Source of the DNA: Labrys okinawensis
GTDB taxonomy: Bacteria > Pseudomonadota > Alphaproteobacteria > Rhizobiales > Labraceae
Reading direction: 5' to 3'
DNA length: 64,000 bases
Assembly: GCF_002982075.1 (NCBI RefSeq)
Contig: NZ_PUEJ01000004.1
Coordinates: forward strand, 558,001 to 622,000
The notes under the pieces were generated by a model. It saw only the letters and a program-made list of their open reading frames with translations, did no database searches and was not told the DNA's origin. Position numbers and translations under genes: made by a program. Below are positions 26,716 through 35,324 of this stretch, one piece after another. Position 1 is the stretch's first letter. Each line of letters begins with the position of its first letter.

Positions 26716-27615
26716 ATGGCCCGCCGCATCCGCATCCCCTTGCTGATCGATCTCCTCGAAGTCGAGGACGCCGCAGCCATCGCCGCGATCGACCGCGATC
26801 CCCGTCTCGACCGCGCCTATGGCAGGGCAGGACCCTTGTTCAACCGAATGCTGGGCGGCCGGCTGACCCGGATATTTGCCGTCGACGGCATCCCGTTTCC
26901 CACCATGCGGGCGCGCCATGACGAAGAACGCCGGGCGGTCCAGGCCGCCCTCGCCGCGAGGTTGCACGAAGCGGTCCTGCCCGAGCTGTCCGGCAAGCAT
27001 CCGCTGGTCGCCTATGTCAGGGGCACCGGCCCGCGCGAACGGGTCGGGCCGGCGCTGCAGGCCGTGATCGCCCGCCAATTCGATCCGGCCTTCACAGTGC
27101 AGGAGGCGGAGGCCCAACGCCTGTGGGACGCGGCCGTCCGCTTCGATGCCGCCGCCCGCACCGTCAATCCACTGCACTGGCTGCAGCAGGCGCTGTTCGG
27201 CACGCTGCATGCCGACAGGAACATCCTGGCCGGAGCAGTCGGGCGCGATCCGGTCGCCATCCATGCGGTCGGCATCGCCGTGCACAATCTGGTGGCCAGC
27301 CTCGACCGGCTGCGCGCCCATCACGATGACCCAGGCCGCCGCTTCGCCCTCGATGGCACGGCGGCGGCGATCGCCTCGCTGACCGCGCCGGACTCGGTGC
27401 TGCGCCAGGCCAAGGGCATCGCCGATATCCCCGGCGGCTCGCTGGAACCCGGCGCTCTGGTGAGATTCAAGCTCGCTCATGCCGCCGGGCGCACGCTCGA
27501 TCCCGCCACCGCCTTCCAATCCGCCTCCTGGAGCGCCTGCCCGGCCTCCGGCTTCGTGTTCCGGCTGCTCGCAGCGATCTGGACGGCGGCCCGTACCGAG
27601 GACGAGGCGCCATGA
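26716..27615 (+). CDS. unrecognised 299-residue protein in the alpha-dioxygenase operon
   Basis: A soluble, arginine- and alanine-rich protein without signal peptide. I do not recognise the family. The C-terminal third (EPGALVRFKLAHAAGRTLDP, then SWSACPASGFVFRLLAAIW) has the spacing of the end of a cytochrome P450, with a lone cysteine in the place of the haem ligand, but no ExxR motif is seen before it and the length is about 100 residues short. It is packed between the dioxygenase (1 base) and the reductase (4-bp overlap), so it very likely acts in the same pathway. The P450 reading is only a suggestion. Confidence 0.65.
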   Translation: MARRIRIPLLIDLLEVEDAAAIAAIDRDPRLDRAYGRAGPLFNRMLGGRLTRIFAVDGIPFPTMRARHDEERRAVQAALAARLHEAVLPELSGKHPLVAYVRGTGPRERVGPALQAVIARQFDPAFTVQEAEAQRLWDAAVRFDAAARTVNPLHWLQQALFGTLHADRNILAGAVGRDPVAIHAVGIAVHNLVASLDRLRAHHDDPGRRFALDGTAAAIASLTAPDSVLRQAKGIADIPGGSLEPGALVRFKLAHAAGRTLDPATAFQSASWSACPASGFVFRLLAAIWTAARTEDEAP

Positions 27616-29048
27616 GACCAGCTGAGTCAACCGGCGAGGATCCGATCTTCACGCCGCTGCATTTTCGCAGCCTCACGGTGAAGAACCGCATCTTCCGCTC
27701 CAGCATCTCAGGACGCTGGGACAATGAGGACGGCTCGCCCACCCAGACCCGTCTCAACTGGGAGAACAAATTCGCGGCGGGCGGCGTCGGCGCCATCATC
27801 ACCTCCTTCGTGCCGGTGGCGATCGAGGGGCGGATCGCGGCTAACTATGCCACCAACCATCGCGATGCCTTCATTCCGCTCTGGGCCCGCATTGCCGAGG
27901 CTGTCCACGTTCATGATTGCCGCTTCATCATGCAGCTCAGCCATTCCGGCCGGCAGATGGACGTGCCCGGCGTCACCAACCAGCATCGTCCGGTGGCCAG
28001 CCCCACCAATGCGCGCGAGACCCTGCACGGTTTTCCGACCCAGGCGATGACGCCGGGCGAGATCGGCATCCTGGTCGAGAAATTCGGGCGCGCCGCCTGG
28101 CGGGCACGCGAGGCAGGATGCGACGGCGTCGAGCTGCACGCGGCCAACGGCTACCTCTTCACCCAGTTCCTTTCCTCCGGCATCAACGACCGCACCGACC
28201 ATTATGGCGGCTCCCTGCCCAATCGGGCGCGCTTCCTCCTGGAGGTGATCCGCTCGATCCGCAGTCATGTCGGCCGGGATTTCCACCTGCAGGTCAAGCT
28301 TTCGGCGGTCGATCGCAACAACGTCATTCCCTGGGAGAAGAAGGGCAACACCATCGGCGAGACCATCGAAGTGGCGCGCTACTGCCAGGCGGCGGGAGTC
28401 GATGCCATCCATGTCTCCACCGGTTCGCTCTTCCCCCATCCGCTCAACCCGCCGGGCGACCTCTCGCTCGAGACGCTCGCGGTCGTCTATGACGCCATGA
28501 TCGCCTCCGGCCTCTACGGCCTGCGCAATTTCCTGCTGTTCCGCTATCCGGCCCTGCGCCCGATCTTCCGCTGGCTGTGGTTCCGCATGAAGAAGGGCCA
28601 TGGCATCGAGGGCATCAGCCTGGAGGAGGCCCGCCAGTTCAGGCAGGCCCTCGACATCCCCGTGCTGGTCACCGGCGGCTTCCAGACCGCCTCGGTAGTC
28701 AGGCAGGCCCTCACCTCCGGCCAGTGCGACGGCGTGGCGATCGCCCGCTCCCTGATCGCCAACAACGATCTGCCGCGGCAATGGCAGGCCGGGCACGATC
28801 GCCCGGCCAATCCCTGCACCTATTGCAACAAATGTCTGGTCAACGCGGCCAAGAATCCGCTGGGCTGCTACGAGGAGCAGCGCTTCCAGGACCGCGACGC
28901 CATGCTGGCCGCCCTTTACTCGATCTATGCGACCAAGCCCGATCTGGTCATTCCCGGCGCGGGTTTATCCGATTCGAGCCCGGTTTCCGCGTCGGCCAGC
29001 ACCATCAGAGCCGCGAGAAAACGCAAAACCTCTCACCCCGTTTCTTGA
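27612..29048 (+). CDS. Old Yellow Enzyme-type NADH:flavin oxidoreductase with Fe-S-like cysteines
   Basis: A 478-residue protein with an FMN-binding TIM barrel (residues about 10-395). The substrate-site His/Asn are in ELHAANGYLFTQFLSSGIND, followed by RTDHYGGS. Four cysteines, C402-x2-C405-x2-C408-x10-C419, resemble the 4Fe-4S site of 2,4-dienoyl-CoA reductase and trimethylamine dehydrogenase, but the FAD/NAD domain that follows in those enzymes is absent. OYEs reduce alpha,beta-unsaturated carbonyls such as oxylipin enones. The last 30 residues are low-complexity. It overlaps the preceding gene by 4 bp. Confidence 0.83.
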   Translation: MRPAESTGEDPIFTPLHFRSLTVKNRIFRSSISGRWDNEDGSPTQTRLNWENKFAAGGVGAIITSFVPVAIEGRIAANYATNHRDAFIPLWARIAEAVHVHDCRFIMQLSHSGRQMDVPGVTNQHRPVASPTNARETLHGFPTQAMTPGEIGILVEKFGRAAWRAREAGCDGVELHAANGYLFTQFLSSGINDRTDHYGGSLPNRARFLLEVIRSIRSHVGRDFHLQVKLSAVDRNNVIPWEKKGNTIGETIEVARYCQAAGVDAIHVSTGSLFPHPLNPPGDLSLETLAVVYDAMIASGLYGLRNFLLFRYPALRPIFRWLWFRMKKGHGIEGISLEEARQFRQALDIPVLVTGGFQTASVVRQALTSGQCDGVAIARSLIANNDLPRQWQAGHDRPANPCTYCNKCLVNAAKNPLGCYEEQRFQDRDAMLAALYSIYATKPDLVIPGAGLSDSSPVSASASTIRAARKRKTSHPVS

Positions 29049-29092
29049 GCCGATCGGAGACCGCCGCTCGAACACATCCGAGGAAATGCACG

Positions 29093-30640
29093 ATGCCGGA
29101 CTCCTATTTCGTCACCGAAGTCGAGCGCCAATTGGCGCAACGCCGCCGGAAATGGCAGCCGGTGCGGCTCGTGCTCATTGCTGCGCTGGTGGCGGTGGTC
29201 TATCTCGCCTTGACGGCCGTCATCCTCTTCACCCGCAACGACGCACCCCGCTATGGCGAGGTGATCGAGCATTTCAAATATGGCTCGATCGGCTCGGAGA
29301 CGGAAAGCGGCATTCCCTACCGGGTCTGGCAGGCCCTGCCCAGGCTGTTTCCGGATGCGTTCGAACGGCGCGACGACTACACCGCCTTCGGCTTTCTCTA
29401 TGAAAAGGACAGCCTGGGGCGGCAGCGAGACCTGCCGATCGGGGTCTCGCGCCGGACGGTGCGCGGCGTCGACATGGTCTGGCTCAACTGCGCCGTCTGC
29501 CACACCGGCACCTACCGCCTGAGCCCGGACGGGGCCCGCATCATCGTGCCGGCGATGCCATCCAACAATCTGCAGTTCGAACGCTTCGTGCGTTTCATCC
29601 TGTCGACTGCCGGCGACGAACGCATGGCGCCGGACACGCTGCTTCCCGAGGCCGAAGCCGCCGGCCATCGCTTCGGCCTCGTCGAGAAGACCGCCTGGCG
29701 CTATCTCGTGCTTCCCACGCTGCGAGAGGGCCTGATCGCGCGGCACGCAAGGCTCGAATCGCTGCTGGCCCGCCAGCCCGACTGGGGACCAGGCCGGGTC
29801 GATACCTTCAATCCCTACAAGGTGGTGCAGATGAAGATCCCCGCCTCGACGCTGACGGTCGCCGAGGCGATCGGCGCCGCCGATTTTCCCGCCGTCTTCG
29901 AGCAGGGACCCCGCGAGGGCATGCATCTGCATTGGGACGGCAACAACACCTCGCTGGCCGAACGCAATCTTTCGGCGGCGCTCGGCGCGGGCGTCACCCC
30001 CGAGACGGTCGACCATGCCGCCATCAAGCGCGTTGCCGACTGGCTGCTCACCCTCAAGCCACCAGCCTCTCCCAACCGGCCGGATGCCGGCGCCGTCGCT
30101 CGGGGGCGCTCCATCTATGAGGACAGCTGCAGTTCCTGCCATGGCGAGCAGGACGCGGCGGGCTACCAATTCCGGGGCGAGGCGATCGGCAAGGTCGATC
30201 CCATCGAGCGCCTCGGCACCGACAGGGCACGCCTCGACAGCTACACGCCGGCCTTCCGGCAAAGGCAGCTCACCGAATTGTTCGCCGGCACGCCCTATGC
30301 CTTCAGGTCCTTCGAAAAGACCGATGGCTACGCCAATCTGCCGCTCGACGGCCTGTGGCTGCGCGGGCCCTATCTGCACAACGGCGCCGTTCCCACGCTG
30401 AAGGATCTGCTGGCACCACCCGCCCAGCGTCCCTCCGCCTATCTGCGCGGCAGCGACGTGATCGATGCCGTCAATGGCGGCTTCGTCTCGCCGCCCTGCG
30501 ACCCCAAGGGCCCACCGCCGGCGGCCGGCTTCTGCTTCGACACCACGCAGGCCGGCAATGGCAAGGACGGTCATCTCTACGGCACCGATCTGCCGGCGTC
30601 GGCCAAATCGGACCTGCTTGCCTATCTGCTCACCTTCTGA
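29093..30640 (+). CDS. membrane-anchored di-haem c-type protein (CCP/MauG/RoxA superfamily)
   Basis: A 515-residue protein with one N-terminal membrane helix (residues about 25-46), placing the rest in the periplasm. Two covalent haem sites are C133-AV-C136-H137 and C346-SS-C349-H350. GLWLRGPYLHNGAVPTLKDL near residue 420 is typical of the di-haem peroxidase superfamily that includes rubber oxygenase RoxA. Members of this superfamily in Pseudomonas oxidise fatty acids (10S-dioxygenase/diol synthase). It may act as an electron acceptor or oxygenase in the lipid pathway; this is inferred from context. GAGGA lies upstream of the ATG at 29093. Confidence 0.8.
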   Translation: MPDSYFVTEVERQLAQRRRKWQPVRLVLIAALVAVVYLALTAVILFTRNDAPRYGEVIEHFKYGSIGSETESGIPYRVWQALPRLFPDAFERRDDYTAFGFLYEKDSLGRQRDLPIGVSRRTVRGVDMVWLNCAVCHTGTYRLSPDGARIIVPAMPSNNLQFERFVRFILSTAGDERMAPDTLLPEAEAAGHRFGLVEKTAWRYLVLPTLREGLIARHARLESLLARQPDWGPGRVDTFNPYKVVQMKIPASTLTVAEAIGAADFPAVFEQGPREGMHLHWDGNNTSLAERNLSAALGAGVTPETVDHAAIKRVADWLLTLKPPASPNRPDAGAVARGRSIYEDSCSSCHGEQDAAGYQFRGEAIGKVDPIERLGTDRARLDSYTPAFRQRQLTELFAGTPYAFRSFEKTDGYANLPLDGLWLRGPYLHNGAVPTLKDLLAPPAQRPSAYLRGSDVIDAVNGGFVSPPCDPKGPPPAAGFCFDTTQAGNGKDGHLYGTDLPASAKSDLLAYLLTF

Positions 30641-30655
30641 CCGGAGACCCCAGCC

Positions 30656-31081
30656 ATGACCGATCAGGCTCTCACCCTCGGATGGACCATGGCGCAAGCC
30701 GCCAGGGCCTTGCGCAGCTACCGGCTCGTGCTCGGCTTCAACATCGCCATGCATGTGCTGATCGGGCTGGCCTGCATCGTCTGCCCCGGCTGGGTTTCGC
30801 AGATGGCGGGTCTGCCGGAAGCCGTTCCGGTGGGTTGGGAGCGCGGCTGGGGCGCCACGCTGCTGCTCGTCACCGTCTTGTATGTTCCCGGCTGGTTCAG
30901 ACCATTGCTCGCCCGGACGCCCAATCTGATCGGCATCGGCGGCCGCCTGTGGATGGCGTTGATCTGGCTCTTCTGTGGCGGCGGCTTCCTATGGTTCGCG
31001 CTGTTCGACGGCTTTTTCGCCGTGGTGCTCGCCTTGCTTTACCGGCGTCTGCTGACCGCCCAGTTGATGACGCGTCCCTGA
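30656..31081 (+). CDS. small integral membrane protein, end of alpha-dioxygenase operon
   Basis: A 141-residue protein with four predicted helices (about residues 25-45, 66-82, 98-118, 120-135). I do not recognise a named family. It starts 15 bp after the di-haem gene with a good GGAG site, so it is the fifth member of the operon. A role in anchoring the di-haem protein or in membrane lipid access is possible but not shown. Confidence 0.65.
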   Translation: MTDQALTLGWTMAQAARALRSYRLVLGFNIAMHVLIGLACIVCPGWVSQMAGLPEAVPVGWERGWGATLLLVTVLYVPGWFRPLLARTPNLIGIGGRLWMALIWLFCGGGFLWFALFDGFFAVVLALLYRRLLTAQLMTRP

Positions 31082-31127
31082 CGTTCAGCCGGCACCCGCT
31101 GAAGAGCGCGGTTTGAACGCACCGAAA

Positions 31128-31457
31128 TCAGGCGGGTTCGCCGCCCTTCGGACCCCAGAAAATCACCCAGGTCTCAAAGTCCTCGCTGAAACTCTCGAAG
31201 CGATGCTCGAGGCCGGCTTCGACGAAGATCACGTCTCCCGGCGCGAACGGCCGCAATTCCCCGGCCTTCGAGAAGGTGCCGCTGCCGGCAATCACGATAT
31301 AAAGCTCGTCCTGGGCATGCGGCATCTGAAGATCACGGCCGACAGGCTTGTAGAGCTCCACCGTCATCGAGCCATGCGCCATGCCCATGAAGAAAGGCTT
31401 GCCGTCAGCGCCGAGATTGTCACGAAAATAGGAAAGGGACTTGAGCCAGTCCGTCAT
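31128..31457 (-). CDS. cupin-domain protein
   Basis: A 109-residue single cupin. It has the two conserved motifs as HAQDELYIVIAGSGTF and FAPGDVIFVEAGLEHRF. The first motif's histidine/glutamate and the second motif's histidine could bind a metal. Function unknown. It starts 1 bp after the stop of the adjacent LysR gene, so it is co-transcribed with it. Confidence 0.75.
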   Translation of the reverse strand: MTDWLKSLSYFRDNLGADGKPFFMGMAHGSMTVELYKPVGRDLQMPHAQDELYIVIAGSGTFSKAGELRPFAPGDVIFVEAGLEHRFESFSEDFETWVIFWGPKGGEPA

Positions 31458-31458
31458 C

Positions 31459-32337
31459 CTATTCCGCCGCTTCGTTCTGGGCGAGATTGTCCAGGCTCTG
31501 GATGATCAGGCTTGCGAGCGCATCGGTGAGCGAGGTCTGCTCACGCCAGTTGCGCACCAGGCCGATCTTGCAAGAGGGCAATGGCGGGAAGCCGTCGGTT
31601 GGACCGAGGACGCGCATGCCGGGCCTCAGCGCGCTTTCCGGCAGCACCGAGACCGCAAGGCCTGCGAGGACCATGGCGCCGACCGCGGTGGAGTTCCAGC
31701 TCGAATAGAGCACGCGATAGCCGCGATTGATCGTTTCCAGCTTTTCCTGCGCCGCCTGCCGCCAGCCGCAACTCGGGCGGCCGAGCGCAAGCGGGAGCGG
31801 TGTTTCCGTGTGGACCTGGTGCCGGCTCGAAGTCACCCAAAGCAGGCGTTCATGTCGCACGAATTCGGCCGTTCCCTTGTGCTCGACATGGGTGATGATG
31901 GCGAGGTCGAGATCATTGGCGTTGATGCGTTCGATCAGCATCGGCGTCGGCTCGCAGACGATGGTCACCTCGACCCGGGGATTGGCCTGCGAGAAACGCG
32001 CCATGATCTCCGGCAGATAACGGTCTGCATAATCGTCGGGAATGCCGATGCGCACGCGCCCGGTGAGCTCGTTCTGGGAGAAGGCACAGACCGCATCCAT
32101 GTTGAGCTTGACGATGCGCCTCGCATAGTCGAGCAGCTTGTCGCCGTCTTCCGTCAGCCTGGAGGCTCGCCCGTCCCGCTCGAAGATCGGCTTGCCGATG
32201 CGCTCCTCCAGCCTTTTCATCTGCATGGAAACGGCCGATTGCGTCTTGAAGACGATGTCGGCGGCGCGAGTGAAGCTGCCCGTTTCGGCGATGGCGATGA
32301 AGGTCCTGAGCTGATCGATATCCAGCAGCACGGCCAT
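31459..32337 (-). CDS. LysR-family transcriptional regulator
   Basis: A 292-residue LTTR with HTH residues about 7-60 (IDQLRTFIAIAETGSFTRAA, QSAVSMQMKRLEERIGKPIF) and a C-terminal ligand-binding domain (RVRIGIPDDYADRYLPEIM). It heads a two-gene unit with the cupin. Targets are not evident; the convergent alpha-dioxygenase operon ends nearby but does not share a promoter with it. Confidence 0.85.
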   Translation of the reverse strand: MAVLLDIDQLRTFIAIAETGSFTRAADIVFKTQSAVSMQMKRLEERIGKPIFERDGRASRLTEDGDKLLDYARRIVKLNMDAVCAFSQNELTGRVRIGIPDDYADRYLPEIMARFSQANPRVEVTIVCEPTPMLIERINANDLDLAIITHVEHKGTAEFVRHERLLWVTSSRHQVHTETPLPLALGRPSCGWRQAAQEKLETINRGYRVLYSSWNSTAVGAMVLAGLAVSVLPESALRPGMRVLGPTDGFPPLPSCKIGLVRNWREQTSLTDALASLIIQSLDNLAQNEAAE

Positions 32338-32584
32338 GGGCCCCTCCCTCGAGCAAGTATGTTTTAGCGAGAACGCCGTTTCCTACTCCGCCGGCTCGGC
32401 CTCATGAAGGGCGTGCCTCGATCCGCCATCGAGGAGTACGATAACAATCGCTTATGCTGAACATTAGAAACATTCGTTGGATTGATCAATACCGATGTTT
32501 CATAGTGTTACCGTTCAGTATTGGTGATGAATGGAGCGTTCCATCCGGGAGCGCAGCATCACCGGCCGCCCGATGGAGAATCCG
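32338..32584. promoter_or_regulatory. divergent spacer between lysR and the DUF1127 gene
   Basis: A 247-bp AT-richer spacer. CAATAC at 32487-32492 and GTATTG at 32518-32523 form a 6-bp inverted repeat with a 25-bp spacer close to the DUF1127 gene. No clear -10/-35 pair or other motif was recognised. Confidence 0.25.
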
Positions 32585-32893
32585 ATGAACAGCGTTGTCG
32601 TCAACAGCCAGTCTTCCTCTTTCGTCTCGAGCTTCGTCGAGACGGTGCGCGCTGTGTTCGGCAAGGTAGCCGGTCTCGCCGTCGCGCTTCACAATCGCCG
32701 GGAAATCAACCAGTTGGCCACTGCAGATGCGGCGATGTTGCGCGATCTCGGCCTGACGCCGACCGATGTCGAAGGCGCCCTGTCGCAGCCGCTCTGGCGC
32801 GATCCGTCGGCCCAGCTCGTCGCGGCGCAGATGGATTGGCGCAGCTCGGCCAAGGCCGCCAAGCATGACAATTTCGTCGGTCTGCACGCCTGA
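32585..32893 (+). CDS. DUF1127-domain small protein
   Basis: A 102-residue protein. The C-terminal half has the DUF1127 signature (LHNRREINQLATADAAMLRD, then DLGLT). Small DUF1127 proteins in Alphaproteobacteria influence phosphate, RNA and motility phenotypes, and are usually strongly regulated single genes. The ATG at 32585 is favoured over one at 32531 because the family begins there. A strong terminator follows at 32965-32992. Confidence 0.78.
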   Translation: MNSVVVNSQSSSFVSSFVETVRAVFGKVAGLAVALHNRREINQLATADAAMLRDLGLTPTDVEGALSQPLWRDPSAQLVAAQMDWRSSAKAAKHDNFVGLHA

Positions 32894-32964
32894 TGCCTGA
32901 CCGGCACGACTTCTGGCCGCTTCCCCTGCGGCAGAACGCCCCGGAAGCGTGACTTCCGCACCTC

Positions 32965-32992
32965 AGCCCGCTTCGTCTGAAGCGGGCTTTTT
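32965..32992 (+). terminator. intrinsic terminator after the DUF1127 gene
   Basis: Perfect 10-bp stem AGCCCGCTTC-GTCT-GAAGCGGGCT followed by a T-rich tail (TTTTC). It is well placed 72 bp after the DUF1127 stop and before the convergent DUF937 gene. This is a clear Rho-independent terminator. Confidence 0.88.
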
Positions 32993-33005
32993 CATGCCGG
33001 CTTCA

Positions 33006-33695
33006 TTATTTCCTGCCGAACCAGGTTTCGAGCAGCGACTGCATCGCATCGGCTTGCGCCTTCTGGAGCTGGCTGCCCGCCTCGAGCATCTGATCCATCA
33101 TCGCTTCGGCGTCGCTCTTGGGAGCAGGGGCCGACATCGGCGCGAGAAACGGCGCCCATAGCGCCGCCAGAGCGCTGTTGTCGAACCAGGGTGCCGGCTT
33201 GGCCGGCGGAGGCTGGAAGGCCCGCATCATGGCATCGAACATCTCGCTCAATGGATGGCTGGGCGCCGGCGGCACGGCTGCCCGCGCCAGGCCGCTGACC
33301 AGGATGGACGCCACGGACGGCAGCATGGCGGCGATCACCGGGGCGGCGACGCCGCTCTGTAATGCGGCGAGCTGGGAAAGCGCCTTCGTCATCTCGGGCG
33401 TACCGAAAAGGGCTGCCATCACGCGCTGGCCCTGCTGTGTCGCCTGCTGGGTGAAGGCCAGCGCCGCGTCCTGGAAGCTATCGACTTGCGGCACACCCGA
33501 CAGGCCGAAGAAATCCGGCGGTTCGGCGGCAGTCTTCGCTTTCTCCACCTGCCGTTTCAGGCCGAGCGAGAAAGCCGGCATCAGCGCCTCGGCTGCCGCC
33601 ATGGCCTGCTTCTGGCTGAGCTCGAAATGGCGGGCCAGATTGTCGATCGCCTGCCCGTTCTGCGCGGTGTTCAATAGATCGAATAGTGTGTTCAT
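33006..33695 (-). CDS. DUF937-domain protein
   Basis: A 229-residue protein. Residues 1-60 match the DUF937 pattern (TLFDLLNTAQNGQAIDNLAR, LSQKQAMAAAEALMPAF). A proline/alanine-rich middle precedes a C-terminal helix (EAMMDQMLEAGSQLQKAQA). The C-terminal MLEAG-QLQKAQADA helix resembles amphipathic tails seen in granule-associated proteins, but no polyhydroxyalkanoate genes are near. The start at 33695 (MNTLFDLL) is chosen at the beginning of the domain. Confidence 0.7.
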   Translation of the reverse strand: MNTLFDLLNTAQNGQAIDNLARHFELSQKQAMAAAEALMPAFSLGLKRQVEKAKTAAEPPDFFGLSGVPQVDSFQDAALAFTQQATQQGQRVMAALFGTPEMTKALSQLAALQSGVAAPVIAAMLPSVASILVSGLARAAVPPAPSHPLSEMFDAMMRAFQPPPAKPAPWFDNSALAALWAPFLAPMSAPAPKSDAEAMMDQMLEAGSQLQKAQADAMQSLLETWFGRK

Positions 33696-33726
33696 GCCGC
33701 TTCCCATGCCACCGCCATTGTGGCTC

Positions 33727-35130
33727 TCAGCCCTGTCCGGGGACCTTCAGCCACCGCAGTGAACGATAGGCCCACCATACACCAAACACGCCGAAGATCA
33801 CCGCGCCAAGTCCCTGCCCGGCCAACGCCCCCTCCGCTCCCCAATATTTTGCGCCAATGATGGCAAAGGGAATGGTACCGAGCGTCGCCTTACCCCAGTT
33901 GGACAGGGTCGCAGCGATCGGAAAGCCGAGATTGTTGAAGGAAGCATTGGCAACGAAGAGCAGCCCGTGGAAGACCCACGACCCTGCCGCGAACAGGCAG
34001 AAAAAGGTGATGAGCTGGGCAGCCTGCGGATCGACGATGTTGAACAGGCGGATCACCAGCTGGTGCGCGGCGGCCAGCACCGCCCACACGATCAGCGCAT
34101 AGATCGTCGTGAAAGTGAAGGCATCGGTCAGGGTGCGGCGCACCCGATCGAGCCGGCCGGCGCCGTAATTCTGACCGAGAATCGGTCCCACCACACCCGA
34201 GAGCGAGAAGATCCCCCCGAAACAGAACGCGATCAGACGTCCCATCACGGCATTGCCCGCCACGGCACCATCGCCGAACGGAGCCAGCACGGCCGTCATG
34301 TAGCCATTCGCCACGGGGGTGGCGAGATTGGCGAGCATGGCCGGGCCCGCGATCGCCATGATCGGCCTGGTGTCGGCGAGCGCTTCGCGCAGCGACAACC
34401 GGCCTACCAGATCGTGCACGCGGGAGGCGCCGTACCAGCCGACCCAGACGGTAACCAGCCGCGAGATCACGATGACGATCGCCGCCCCCTCGACACCGAG
34501 GCCGAGCCAAAGAATGAAGATGGGATCGAGGATCGCCGCGGCGATGGCCCCCGACAGCGTGACATACATCGAGCGCCTGGCGTCCCCGACAGCACGAAGC
34601 ACGCCGGAGAGCGCCATGCCGCTGCCCATGAGGAGGCCGCTCGGCACACTGATCTGCAGGAAGATGGTGGCCAGATCCAGCGTGCGGCCGGTGGCGCCCA
34701 GCTGTGTGAGCAGCCAGGGAATCAGCGGAAGGGCAACAGCCGCCACCAGGGTGTTGATCAGGATCATCCACACCAGGATGGAAGCCCCGTAGCGCCGAGC
34801 CAACGCGCGATTATGGGCCCCCAATGCACGCGAGCACAGAGCGCCGGCCGAGATCATCACGCCGATGCAGATCGAGGTCGCCAGAAACAGCACCGCCGCA
34901 CCATAGCCGACCGCCGCCGTCGCCGCGGTGTCGCCGAGATGGGCGATGTACCACAGGTTGATGAGGTCGACGGCGAACACCGACATCAGCCCGATCGAGC
35001 CCGTCGTGGTCATCACCACGACGTGGCGCATGATCGAGCCGGTCACGAACTTTGCCGTCGGCGACAGAGGTGCCGGCTGCGCCGACGCCTCGGCGGGCGT
35101 GGCGTCGTCATCGGCTTGAGGATGGCGCAT
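33727..35130 (-). CDS. MATE-family efflux transporter
   Basis: A 467-residue protein with twelve predicted helices in two similar halves. The first helix follows RHVVVMTTTGSIGLMSVF, and SVPSGLLMGSGMALSGVLRA and GDARRSMYVTLSGA are MATE-like. It exports cationic drugs or metabolites using a Na+ or H+ gradient. The ATG at 35130 (MRHPQADD) is preferred; an upstream in-frame start at 35208 adds 26 residues of poor quality. Confidence 0.85.
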   Translation of the reverse strand: MRHPQADDDATPAEASAQPAPLSPTAKFVTGSIMRHVVVMTTTGSIGLMSVFAVDLINLWYIAHLGDTAATAAVGYGAAVLFLATSICIGVMISAGALCSRALGAHNRALARRYGASILVWMILINTLVAAVALPLIPWLLTQLGATGRTLDLATIFLQISVPSGLLMGSGMALSGVLRAVGDARRSMYVTLSGAIAAAILDPIFILWLGLGVEGAAIVIVISRLVTVWVGWYGASRVHDLVGRLSLREALADTRPIMAIAGPAMLANLATPVANGYMTAVLAPFGDGAVAGNAVMGRLIAFCFGGIFSLSGVVGPILGQNYGAGRLDRVRRTLTDAFTFTTIYALIVWAVLAAAHQLVIRLFNIVDPQAAQLITFFCLFAAGSWVFHGLLFVANASFNNLGFPIAATLSNWGKATLGTIPFAIIGAKYWGAEGALAGQGLGAVIFGVFGVWWAYRSLRWLKVPGQG

Positions 35131-35324
35131 TTTCAGTCCAATTCCCGGGGAGCGCAGACCTCCCTGGCCTTCAAAGGCCGACGATCCGTACACCCCATTG
35201 CCCAGCATGGGCGAAGAGCACCGATATAGGCCGATATCATCAAGCGGAAAACCCCTGCCCTTCCTCCCCCCTCGCCAGAGATGCTCCCACGCGATAGTTT
35301 GGCCGGCAGTCAGGAAGCCCAGCC

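Noticed and set aside
24858..26780. 640-codon open frame on the minus strand
   Set aside because: It is fully antisense to the alpha-dioxygenase gene, whose motifs are unambiguous; the antisense translation has no family features and reflects high GC at third positions.
26716..27615. Annotation as a cytochrome P450 or catalase-related enzyme
   Set aside because: No ExxR motif, too short, and no catalase distal or proximal motifs; kept as unrecognised.
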